The translations under genes and the position numbers were made by a program. Below are positions 1-5,448 of a stretch of 8,237 nucleotides of DNA, one piece after another (within the stretch, counting starts at the first letter, position 1; each line of letters starts with the position of its first letter). The DNA is from an uncultured Collinsella sp. GTDB lineage: Bacteria; Actinomycetota; Coriobacteriia; Coriobacteriales; Coriobacteriaceae. The stretch covers positions 1 through 8,237 of the forward strand of contig CABQMC010000064.1 in assembly GCA_902465115.1 (NCBI GenBank). The letters run 5' to 3'. The notes beneath the pieces are model-generated. The model worked only from the letters and a program-made list of their open reading frames with translations, was not told the origin of the DNA and did no database searches.

Positions 1-83
1 ATGAGTGGTTCCTCTCTGGTCCGTGCGGCGGAATTGCTAAAGGTTTTACCGCGTTCGACTGCATGATAGCGCGACTTTTGTGT

Positions 84-102
84 AAACGCTCGGGCGTTTT
101 TT
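84..102 (+). terminator. Intrinsic terminator of an upstream transcript
   Basis: A 6-bp stem AAACGC / GCGTTT (84-89 and 94-99) with a TCGG loop runs directly into further T residues, giving six T in a row at 97-102. The T-run lies on the plus-strand side only, so it should end a transcript entering from the left edge. The stem is short but the loop and U-tract are typical. Confidence 0.6.
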
Positions 103-190
103 GGTCAAACGCTTTAGCATGCAACAAGACCGGCTTTTCATGAATGAATGCCGTCAGATTGCGCTTGAGGGCCGTCCGCCGGAACCATGG

Positions 191-238
191 TTGCGGTTTT
201 TGATGCATTGTTATCAAATAAAAGTGTAACTTTTTTGA
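191..238 (+). promoter_or_regulatory. Putative promoter/operator region of cyuA
   Basis: This AT-rich block lies 34-81 nt before the cyuA start. It contains an inverted repeat TTTGAT (199-204) / ATCAAA (213-218) separated by 8 nt. A second one overlaps it: TCAA-AT-AAAAGT (214-225) faces ACTTTTTTGA (229-238). Promoter elements are weak: TTGCGG (191-196) with TCAAAT (214-219) at 17 nt, or TTGATG (200-205) with TGTAAC (225-230) at 19 nt. The half-sites resemble CRP/FNR-type TTGAT/ATCAA, but the 8-nt gap is wider than the usual FNR spacing, so regulator identity is open. Confidence 0.3.
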
Positions 239-271
239 GAGTCCAGCCCGTTATGCAAGTAGGAGATACCT

Positions 272-1591
272 ATGCCTGCCGATTCCCTTCGTGATACCGC
301 GTTTTGCGATGTTTTGAACCGCGAGCTTGTCTGTGCGCTCGGCTGCACCGAGCCCATTGCCGTTGCCTATGCAGCGGCGCTGGCGAGCCAGACGCTCGGT
401 TGCGAACCCGATCATATGGATGTTGCCTGCTCGGGCAATATCATCAAGAACGTTAAGAGCGTGACCGTGCCCAACTCGGGCGGCATGCACGGTATTGAGG
501 CCGCGGCCGTGCTGGGCGCCGTGGGCGGTGACGCCAAGAGCGCGCTCGAGGTGCTCGAGAGCGTTAACGACGAAGACCGTGCTCGCGTGTCCGAGCTCCT
601 CGCCGATGCCGGTTACTGCGATGTGTCGCTTGTCGAGGGTGTGCCCAACCTCTACATCAAGGTGACTGCTACAGCCGGGGGCCATACCGCGGTCGTCGAG
701 ATTACCGACCATCACACCAATGTCACGTGCCATACGCTCGATGGTATTCCGGTATGCGGCAAGTCGGCGGGGGAGTGTGCCGCCTGCGCCGAGCGCGTCG
801 TGGCCGAGCGTGCGGCAGATAGCGCCGACACACCCATGTCGATTGAGTCCATCATCGACTTTATCGAGGACGGCGACATCGATGACGCCCGCGCTGCCGT
901 TGAGCGTCAGATTGAGCTGAACGGTGCGATCAGTGCCGAGGGCCTGGCGCACGCTTGGGGCGCCGAGGTGGGCCGTACGCTGCTTGGCGCACGTGCCGAT
1001 GACGTCGCCTGCCGTGCCCGTGCCCGTGCAGCCGCCGGGTCCGACGCTCGCATGAACGGCTGCGCGCTGCCGGTCGCCATTGTGTGCGGCTCGGGCAATC
1101 AGGGCATTACCTGCGCACTGCCCGTTATGGAGTATGCCGAGTATTTGCGCTGCGACCATGATCGCCTGGTTCGCGCCGTGATGCTGTCCGATCTGATCGC
1201 CGTGCATATCAAGAGCTATATTGGTGCGCTCTCGGCGTTTTGCGGTGCTATTTGCGCCGCATGCGGTGCCGGTGCCGCGATTACCTGGCTGTGCGGTGGC
1301 ACGCGTGAGCAGATTGGCGCGACGGTCTCGAACACGCTCGGTAACGTGGGCGGCATCGTGTGCGATGGCGCCAAGGCGAGTTGCGCCGCCAAGATTTCCG
1401 CTGCCGTTGATGCTGCGATTCTGGGCCACGATATGGCCATGCAGGGCCGCGGCTTCCGTGCCGGTGAGGGCCTCATTCAGGATACCGTTGAGCAGACGAT
1501 CGCCAGCATGGGCTACGTGGGCCGTGTGGGTATGAAAGATACCGACGTCGAGATCCTCAACATCATGATCGGCAAAACCCAGGTCTGTTAA
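272..1591 (+). CDS. cyuA: L-cysteine desulfidase (serine dehydratase-like, CyuA/CdsB family)
   Basis: Predicted 439-residue cytosolic enzyme of the UPF0597/L-cysteine desulfidase family, which degrades L-cysteine to sulfide, ammonia and pyruvate with an oxygen-sensitive [4Fe-4S] cluster and no PLP. Visible family marks are the ALGCTEP motif (Cys25), GSGNQGITCALP (residues 273-284, Cys281), the KSYIGALSAFCGA stretch and GGIVCDGAK (Cys364). Three conserved cysteines bind the cluster in characterised members; Cys25, Cys281 and Cys364 are the likely ones here, the last with less certainty. The protein is unusually cysteine-rich (about 22). ATG at 272 follows AGGAGA (261-266) at good spacing. It appears to be monocistronic, and its stop overlaps the stop of the convergent HAD gene. 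Regulation by cysteine or oxygen is plausible but not shown. An L-serine deaminase role is the main alternative; the GCTEP motif favours desulfidase. Confidence 0.86.
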   Translation: MPADSLRDTAFCDVLNRELVCALGCTEPIAVAYAAALASQTLGCEPDHMDVACSGNIIKNVKSVTVPNSGGMHGIEAAAVLGAVGGDAKSALEVLESVNDEDRARVSELLADAGYCDVSLVEGVPNLYIKVTATAGGHTAVVEITDHHTNVTCHTLDGIPVCGKSAGECAACAERVVAERAADSADTPMSIESIIDFIEDGDIDDARAAVERQIELNGAISAEGLAHAWGAEVGRTLLGARADDVACRARARAAAGSDARMNGCALPVAIVCGSGNQGITCALPVMEYAEYLRCDHDRLVRAVMLSDLIAVHIKSYIGALSAFCGAICAACGAGAAITWLCGGTREQIGATVSNTLGNVGGIVCDGAKASCAAKISAAVDAAILGHDMAMQGRGFRAGEGLIQDTVEQTIASMGYVGRVGMKDTDVEILNIMIGKTQVC

Positions 1592-2346
1592 GACAGTACG
1601 TCGGCTATTTGGTGTTCGTAGAAGGCTTCTACTACGGCGTTAAAGTCGTGGGCGAAGTCTTCCATGGTTCCGCGCCAGGTGGCTCGGCTTGGTTTTCCTT
1701 GGCCCACATAGGCGGTTTGGATACCGCAGGCGGGGCTGGGGAAGTCGCGTTTGGGGTCGTTGCCCACCATAAGAACCTCGTGCGGCTCGAGCCCCATCAC
1801 CTGAAGCTGCTCTAGATAGTAGGTGGCATCGGGCTTGCAGCGGGTGGTGTTTCCCATGTGCGTGACGAGCTCAAAGGGGGCGTCGGCCAGGCCGCCCCAA
1901 CCCATGCGGCACTCGATGGCCCCCTGCGGAAAGCTGGGGTTGGTAAAGAGCGCGCAACGCAGTCCTGCATCCTGTACGGCCTGAAGCGCGGCGTGTGCGC
2001 CGGGCATGGCGTGGGCGTTGATGACATCGTCGTTCTTGTACGGAAGAACTTCGCGGTCGTAGTAGGTAAACGCCTCGTAGATGAGTGGGTCCGAGAGGCA
2101 AATGCCGCACCGGCGCTCAACCTCTTCTTGGTAGAACTCAAGATTGGTGCGATTATCCGTGCCGCTTCGGCGATTGGCGTTGAGGTCGACCAAGATGGTG
2201 CCGAGGCGTGCCATCGTGCCACCGTGGCTGCGGCGACCGATATCCGCGAGCATCGACGAGACATCCTTAAAATAGCGAAGGATGAATGCATTGAGGTTGA
2301 TGCTAAGAAGCGTTTCGTCCATATCGAAAACGACTGCTTTGAGCAC
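1588..2346 (-). CDS. HAD-superfamily hydrolase
   Basis: A 252-residue soluble protein with all four HAD motifs in order. Motif I is FDMDETL with the nucleophile Asp8 and Asp10; motif II is FTNPS with Thr135; motif III is Lys171 in CKPD; motif IV is GNDPKRD with Asp197 and Asp201. The roughly 100 residues between motifs I and II fit an inserted alpha-helical cap, as in subfamily I phosphatases. The activity is probably phosphomonoester hydrolysis; the substrate cannot be told from sequence. Translation should start at a GTG (2346-2344), since AGAAAGG lies 7 nt upstream and no in-frame ATG extends it. It runs against cyuA, sharing the four bases TTAA as stop codons, and is divergent from rpsA. 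It does not appear to be in an operon. Family assignment is secure, specific function is not. Confidence 0.85.
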   Translation of the reverse strand: MLKAVVFDMDETLLSINLNAFILRYFKDVSSMLADIGRRSHGGTMARLGTILVDLNANRRSGTDNRTNLEFYQEEVERRCGICLSDPLIYEAFTYYDREVLPYKNDDVINAHAMPGAHAALQAVQDAGLRCALFTNPSFPQGAIECRMGWGGLADAPFELVTHMGNTTRCKPDATYYLEQLQVMGLEPHEVLMVGNDPKRDFPSPACGIQTAYVGQGKPSRATWRGTMEDFAHDFNAVVEAFYEHQIADVLS

Positions 2347-2391
2347 GCGGGCACCTTTCTCGAAAAATCGTTCCAGAATCGTTGGCTCCGG

Positions 2392-2434
2392 ATACTTTAC
2401 CCTAAAGGTGTATGGGCAAACTGCTTATCGTCAA
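2392..2434 (-). promoter_or_regulatory. Candidate promoter of the HAD gene
   Basis: On the minus strand TTGACG (plus 2429-2434) is followed after 16 nt by TACACC (plus 2407-2412). The -35 is good (5 of 6), the -10 poor. Next to it, toward the gene, sits a small inverted repeat CTTTA-ccc-TAAAG (plus 2395-2407) that could bind a regulator. The predicted leader to the GTG start is about 55 nt. The -10 element is the weak part of the call. Confidence 0.3.
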
Positions 2435-2436
2435 GT

Positions 2437-2478
2437 TGTGGAGACGGTCGTCCATAAGATTACGAAAAAGTCTCCACA
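2437..2478. repeat. 9-bp perfect inverted repeat between HAD gene and rpsA
   Basis: TGTGGAGAC (2437-2445) is repeated in inverted orientation as GTCTCCACA (2470-2478) with 24 nt between. The left arm ends 2 nt from the -35 of the candidate HAD promoter, and the right arm lies about 25 nt upstream of the candidate rpsA promoter. It is not followed by a T-run in either direction, so it is not a typical terminator. A dimeric regulator site or an RNA hairpin are both possible. Confidence 0.45.
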
Positions 2479-2502
2479 CGAGTAAAAAAACGCAGTTCAC
2501 GC

Positions 2503-2531
2503 TTGAAATCGAACCCATTTCCCCGTAACCT
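2503..2531 (+). promoter_or_regulatory. Candidate rpsA promoter
   Basis: TTGAAA (2503-2508) and TAACCT (2526-2531) are separated by exactly 17 nt. The -35 matches the sigma-70 consensus at 5 of 6 positions and the -10 fits the looser TANNNT pattern seen in actinobacteria. The start of transcription would be near 2538, giving a leader of about 125 nt. Within that leader, GTGTG / CGCAC (2596-2600, 2606-2610) can form a small hairpin with one G-U pair. Confidence 0.4.
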
Positions 2532-2633
2532 ATACGAACGTGATTGCATAAGCGTCACATTAGTATCTGTCGGCTCCCGAGTGTTCCTAAACGTTGTGTG
2601 CTTGTCGCACCCTTCTGTAGGTCCTAGCAATCG

Positions 2634-2658
2634 GGGCCCCGTAGTTCGAAAGGGGTCC
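2634..2658 (+). promoter_or_regulatory. Hairpin covering the rpsA ribosome binding site
   Basis: The Shine-Dalgarno sequence AAAGGGG (2649-2655) lies 7 nt before the TTG start. Its four G (2652-2655) can pair with CCCC (2637-2640), and the stem extends through G2636-U2656, G2635-C2657 and G2634-C2658. The result is a 7-bp stem, GGGCCCC facing GGGGUCC, with an 11-nt loop. Folding would hide the ribosome binding site. An in-frame TAG at 2642-2644 rules out a longer protein, so this Shine-Dalgarno and the TTG define the start. Confidence 0.5.
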
Positions 2659-2662
2659 ACCT

Positions 2663-3829
2663 TTGAGTGAGATTCAGAACTCGTCCATTTTCTCTCTTGA
2701 CGATGTCAACGAGGAGGAGATGAACAACCTCATCGACGGTACGATTACCGACTTTGATGAGGGCGATCTCGTTAACGGCACTGTCGTTAAGATCGAGCAT
2801 GACGAGGTGCTCGTTGACATCGGATTCAAGTCCGAGGGCGTTATCCCGGTCCGCGAGCTGTCCATCCGCAAGGACGCTAACCCTGCAGACATCGTTGCAC
2901 TCGGTGATCCCATCGAGGCCCTGGTTCTCCAGAAGGAGGACAAGGACGGTCGTCTGGTCCTGTCCAAGAAGCGTGCCGAGTACGAGCGTGCTTGGAACCG
3001 CATCGAGGAGAAGTTCAACTCCGGCGAGAACGTCGAGGGCGAGGTTATCGAGGTTGTCAAGGGCGGCCTGATCCTCGACATCGGCCTGCGTGGCTTCCTG
3101 CCCGCTTCCCTCGTCGACCTCCGTCGCGTCAAGGACCTCACCTCCTACATGGGCACCCGCATCGAGGCCCGCGTCATCGAGATGGACCGCAACCGCAACA
3201 ACGTCGTCCTCTCCCGTCGCGTCGTGCTCGAGGAGTCCCGTAAGGCCGAGCGCTCTGAGATCCTGTCCAAGCTCAAGTCTGGCATGCGTCTCCAGGGCAC
3301 CGTTTCCTCCATCGTCGACTTCGGCGCTTTCGTCGACCTCGGCGGTATCGATGGCCTTATCCACATCTCCGAGCTCTCCTGGAACCACGTCAACCATCCT
3401 TCCGAGGTTGTCAAGGTCGGCCAGGAGGTCGAGGTCGAGGTTCTCGACGTCGATCTCAACCGCGAGCGCATCTCCCTGGGTCTCAAGCAGACCACCGAGG
3501 ATCCGTGGCGCGCACTGGTCAAGAAGTACCCCGTCGGCGCTATCGTCGAGGGCACTGTGACCAAGCTTGTCCCGTTCGGCGCTTTCGTCGACCTGGGCGA
3601 GGGCATCGAGGGCCTGGTGCACATCTCCGAGATGGCCAACAAGCACGTCGACCAGCCTTCTCAGGTCACCCACGTGGGCGACAAGGTTCAGGTCAAGGTC
3701 ATGGAGATCGACCTCGACCGTCGTCGTATCTCCCTGTCCATGAAGTCTGCTGCTGAGACTCTGGGCGTTGAGATCGAGGTCACCCCGCTGCCTTCCGAGA
3801 AGAAGGACGAGGAGACCGACGCCGAGTAA
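2663..3829 (+). CDS. rpsA: 30S ribosomal protein S1
   Basis: A 388-residue protein with four S1 (OB-fold) RNA-binding repeats at about residues 31-104, 119-187, 204-276 and 289-363. Repeats 3 and 4 carry the canonical GAFVDLG and GL(I/V)HISE signatures; 1 and 2 are more divergent, as expected for the ribosome-docking pair. The acidic N-terminus and charged C-terminal tail (KDEETDAE) are normal. S1 binds mRNA on the 30S subunit and helps start translation. Four repeats match actinobacterial-type S1, not the six-repeat proteobacterial form. Codons are far more C-ending than in neighbours (GTC, GAG, CTC, AAG), as in highly expressed genes. The start is TTG at 2663: there is no in-frame ATG before residue 20, and AAAGGGG sits 7 nt upstream. 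Transcription is monocistronic, ending at the hairpin at 3854. Confidence 0.95.
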   Translation: MSEIQNSSIFSLDDVNEEEMNNLIDGTITDFDEGDLVNGTVVKIEHDEVLVDIGFKSEGVIPVRELSIRKDANPADIVALGDPIEALVLQKEDKDGRLVLSKKRAEYERAWNRIEEKFNSGENVEGEVIEVVKGGLILDIGLRGFLPASLVDLRRVKDLTSYMGTRIEARVIEMDRNRNNVVLSRRVVLEESRKAERSEILSKLKSGMRLQGTVSSIVDFGAFVDLGGIDGLIHISELSWNHVNHPSEVVKVGQEVEVEVLDVDLNRERISLGLKQTTEDPWRALVKKYPVGAIVEGTVTKLVPFGAFVDLGEGIEGLVHISEMANKHVDQPSQVTHVGDKVQVKVMEIDLDRRRISLSMKSAAETLGVEIEVTPLPSEKKDEETDAE

Positions 3830-3853
3830 ATCGGTTTGACGATCACTTGTTTT

Positions 3854-3887
3854 AAGGGATCCGTCCGCAATGGACGGGTCCCTTTTT
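3854..3887 (+). terminator. Intrinsic terminator of rpsA
   Basis: AAGGGATCCGTCC (3854-3866) pairs with GGACGGGTCCCTT (3872-3884) over 13 positions with a single G-U pair. The loop is GCAAT and a TTTTT run spans 3883-3887. It begins 25 nt after the rpsA stop and is a strong plus-strand terminator. Confidence 0.92.
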
Positions 3888-4134
3888 GCATTTGTTGCTG
3901 AGGTGCGCGATGCTGCCCGTGTGCAATGCCGCCTAGGCTGTTCACGGGCTATTGGGTTGTTGGTGCATGAAAAATGCCGACATCCCGCCTCGGGGAGGAG
4001 GCGGGAACGCACCGAGTAGACGGAGGGGTGCGGAGCGCGGTCGCGTCTCGACTGACGACGTTACCCATCGACGACACTATTGTACTGCATAGCGTGGTTC
4101 TTGGTTTATCGTGTCGAACGCTTGTGTTGTGCCA
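3888..4134 (+). other. Gene-free structured region between rpsA and rnpB
   Basis: I see no convincing protein gene: the open frames starting at 3974 and 4080 lack a ribosome binding site and run into rnpB. The stretch holds three hairpins. GCCCGTG / CACGGGC spans 3915-3921 and 3943-3949. TCCCGCCTC / GAGGCGGGA spans 3983-3991 and 3998-4006, a perfect 9-bp stem with a 6-nt loop. CGCACC / GGTGCG spans 4008-4013 and 4027-4032. None is followed by a T-run. An unannotated small RNA or a long regulatory region for rnpB are both possible. Confidence 0.4.
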
Positions 4135-4161
4135 TTGCCCGCGGCAACGGTGTGCTACACT
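4135..4161 (+). promoter_or_regulatory. rnpB promoter (extended -10)
   Basis: TGC-TACACT (4153-4161) is an extended -10 element. A -35 is less clear: TTGCCC (4135-4140) at 15 nt, or CATTGC (4133-4138) at 17 nt. The predicted start near 4168 coincides with the 5' end of the RNase P RNA P1 helix, which supports the call. TTGCC-cgc-GGCAA (4135-4147) is a palindrome overlapping the -35 region. Confidence 0.6.
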
Positions 4162-4169
4162 CTTTCACT

Positions 4170-4531
4170 GCTGAGTGGGCCAGACGGTCGCGCGATGTGC
4201 TGCTTGCGGCACGCGTGAGGAAAGTCCGGGCTCCAGAGGGCGGGATGCCGGCTAACGGCCGGGCGGAGTGATCCGACGGAAAGCGCCGCAGAAAAGAAGA
4301 CTCCCACCTGCGCCGCAAGGCGTAAAGGGAAAAGCTGAAACGGTGGTGTAAGAGACCACCAGCGTCGTGGCAACACGGCGGCTTGGCAAGCCCCATCCGG
4401 AGCAAGCGCGAATAGGAACGCTATGGGCCGGCCCGGTCCGCGTTCGGGTAGCGTGCGTGGAGCTGCACGGTAACGTGCAGACAAGATAAATGACCGTTCA
4501 CGACAGAACCCGGCTTACAAGCCCACTCGGC
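4170..4531 (+). ncRNA. rnpB: RNase P RNA, bacterial type A
   Basis: Catalytic RNA of ribonuclease P, which removes 5' leaders from tRNA precursors together with RnpA protein. The 5' conserved block GAGGAAAGTCCGGGCTCC (about 4217-4234) and the 3' block GACAGAACCCGGCTTA (about 4502-4517) are both present and form the P4-containing core. The ends pair as P1: GCTGAGTGGG (4170-4179) with CCCACTCGGC (4522-4531), ten pairs including one G-U. TTCGGGTAGCG near 4443-4453 resembles the loop that binds the tRNA 3' CCA. Length of about 362 nt is normal for type A. The exact ends are set from the P1 helix and could differ by a few bases. No clear intrinsic terminator follows; a long palindrome starts 17 nt downstream. 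Confidence 0.96.
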
Positions 4532-4547
4532 ACTTTGTTGACGCTGC

Positions 4548-4646
4548 GAACCCGTCAGCGCGGCAATCTGCCTTTCAAGCCTTCGGGCATGACCATAAGG
4601 TCAATGCCCTCGTCTTTCAAGGTACCTTGCTCGCGCTGACGGGTTC
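4548..4646. repeat. Long imperfect palindrome downstream of rnpB
   Basis: GAACCCGTCAGCGCGGCAA (4548-4566) pairs with 4627-4646 over 19 bp, interrupted only by a bulged T at 4631. Inside, GGGCATGACC (4585-4594) pairs with GGTC-a-ATGCCC (4599-4609), ten pairs around an ATAA loop with one bulged A. CTTTCAAG occurs twice as a direct repeat (4572-4579, 4614-4621). The 99-nt unit could fold end to end as one hairpin on either strand. There is no T-run after it, so it is not a standard terminator. It may be an RNA 3' structure, a processing site, or a small palindromic repeat element. Confidence 0.6.
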
Positions 4647-4715
4647 TCGCTGTTGATGACGGCATCATGGGCGTTTCCGCTCTTGTTGGCGAGGGCAACG
4701 GTGCTGTCTTTGCCG

Positions 4716-4721
4716 TATTAT
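4716..4721 (+). promoter_or_regulatory. Candidate -10 element for yigZ
   Basis: TATTAT matches the -10 consensus at 5 of 6 positions and would place the transcription start near 4728, about 34 nt before the gene. No good -35 lies at 16-18 nt and there is no extended -10 TG, so this is a weak call. Read-through from rnpB is an alternative. Confidence 0.25.
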
Positions 4722-4761
4722 TGAGGCTGTTTGTTGCTTTGCTTGTTGTTGAGGGGCTTTG

Positions 4762-5442
4762 TTGGACAGCTATTTTACTCTGCAATCGAATATTGAGGCT
4801 TCGGGCGAGTTTGTGGACCGCAAGAGCCGGTTTATTGCCCAGCTGGTCCATATTGAGTCCGAGGACGAGGCGAATGCCTTTATCGAGATGGTTCGCAAGC
4901 GTCATTACGACGCTCGACACAATGTTCCCGCGTGGATTTTGGTCGATGGTCGCGAGCGCCAGAGCGATGATGGTGAGCCGAGCCGCACGAGCGGTATGCC
5001 GACGCTCGAGGTGCTTCGCGGCGCGGGGCTCAAAAATGTTTGCTGCGTGGTGACGCGCTATTTTGGTGGCACGCTGTTGGGACCTGGTGGCTTGGTGCGC
5101 GCCTATACCGCGGCGACGCAGGCGGCGGTGGCCTCGGCTCAGGAGGCCGGGCAGATCGTCGAGATGACGAGCGTCGTGCCTGTTGACGTGTATGTGGCCT
5201 ATCCACAATATGAGCAGGTGCTTCGTTTGGCGCAGGATTCGGGCGCCAAGGTTTCGGATACCGATTACGCGGATACCGTTACACTTCACTTGGTGTTTAA
5301 GGCGGGGGAGCAGGAGCCTTTTTGCGCCAAGATGCGCGAGCTTATGGCGGGACGCGAGGAGATCGAGGTCGGCGCTCCCGAATTTGCCGGCCGGCGTGCT
5401 TTTGGATGGATCCCAAGCGCGCCGGCCGTCGTTTTATGTTGA
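4762..5442 (+). CDS. yigZ: YigZ/IMPACT family protein
   Basis: A 226-residue soluble protein of the UPF0029/IMPACT family. The N-terminal domain (to about residue 130) has the family marks KSRFIAQ, DARHN, SDDGEPSRTSGMP and VVTRYFGGTLLGPGGLVRAY; the C-terminal part (about 140-210) corresponds to the ferredoxin-like DUF1949 domain. Bacterial members are not well understood; links to translation or RNA binding rest on structure and on eukaryotic IMPACT, so no reaction is assigned. An in-frame TGA at 4750-4752 excludes any upstream ATG, leaving TTG at 4759 or 4762. I chose 4762 because the ribosome binding sequence GAGGGG (4751-4756) is then 5 nt away, against 2 nt for 4759. The stop is 6 nt from the stop of the convergent cysteine-motif gene, with no terminator between. 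Confidence 0.88.
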   Translation: MDSYFTLQSNIEASGEFVDRKSRFIAQLVHIESEDEANAFIEMVRKRHYDARHNVPAWILVDGRERQSDDGEPSRTSGMPTLEVLRGAGLKNVCCVVTRYFGGTLLGPGGLVRAYTAATQAAVASAQEAGQIVEMTSVVPVDVYVAYPQYEQVLRLAQDSGAKVSDTDYADTVTLHLVFKAGEQEPFCAKMRELMAGREEIEVGAPEFAGRRAFGWIPSAPAVVLC

Positions 5443-5448
5443 TGCCGT

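Larger units (their letters stand above)
1..271. other. Upstream intergenic region before cyuA
   Basis: No gene can be assigned here. A frame open from the window edge stops at 64-66 (TGA), 17 nt before an intrinsic terminator, so 1-66 could be the tail of a truncated upstream gene, but its residues are not recognisable and several codons (CTA, TTA, AGT) are uncommon in the neighbouring genes. A second open frame runs to 143 but passes through the terminator, so it is unlikely to be real. The 103-271 part is AT-richer than its surroundings and holds the likely control region of the desulfidase gene. Confidence 0.5.

Noticed and set aside
1..66. 21-codon ATG frame at the window edge
   Set aside because: No ribosome binding site can be seen and the residues are unrecognisable; it may only be the tail of an upstream gene.
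38..102. Possible T-box leader: AAAGGTTTTACCGCG followed by a terminator
   Set aside because: It lacks the TGG bulge sequence of the T-box antiterminator, and the terminator stem does not overlap it as required; the gene after it is 170 nt away and catabolic.
251..1429. 392-codon open frame on the minus strand opposite cyuA
   Set aside because: It is the antisense of a well-supported family gene, shows no recognisable domain, and long antisense frames are expected in GC-rich coding DNA.
2624..4012. 462-codon minus-strand open frame opposite rpsA, rich in Asp/Leu/Val
   Set aside because: Mirror of the strongly biased rpsA codons; it also crosses the rpsA terminator hairpin and has no family resemblance.
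3974..4174. 66-codon plus-strand frame over the hairpin cluster
   Set aside because: No ribosome binding site, Arg/Ser/Leu-rich random composition, and it runs into the rnpB 5' end.
4667..5053. Hydrophobic plus-strand frame overlapping the yigZ start
   Set aside because: No Shine-Dalgarno before its ATG, and most of it is an alternative frame of yigZ; the hydrophobic stretch comes from a T/G-rich leader.
4555..5289. Minus-strand open frame ending in the palindrome after rnpB
   Set aside because: Mostly antisense to yigZ. Its tail looks protein-like (GIDLMVMPEGLK) but this comes from the palindromic arms, and no ribosome binding site or start supports a short version.
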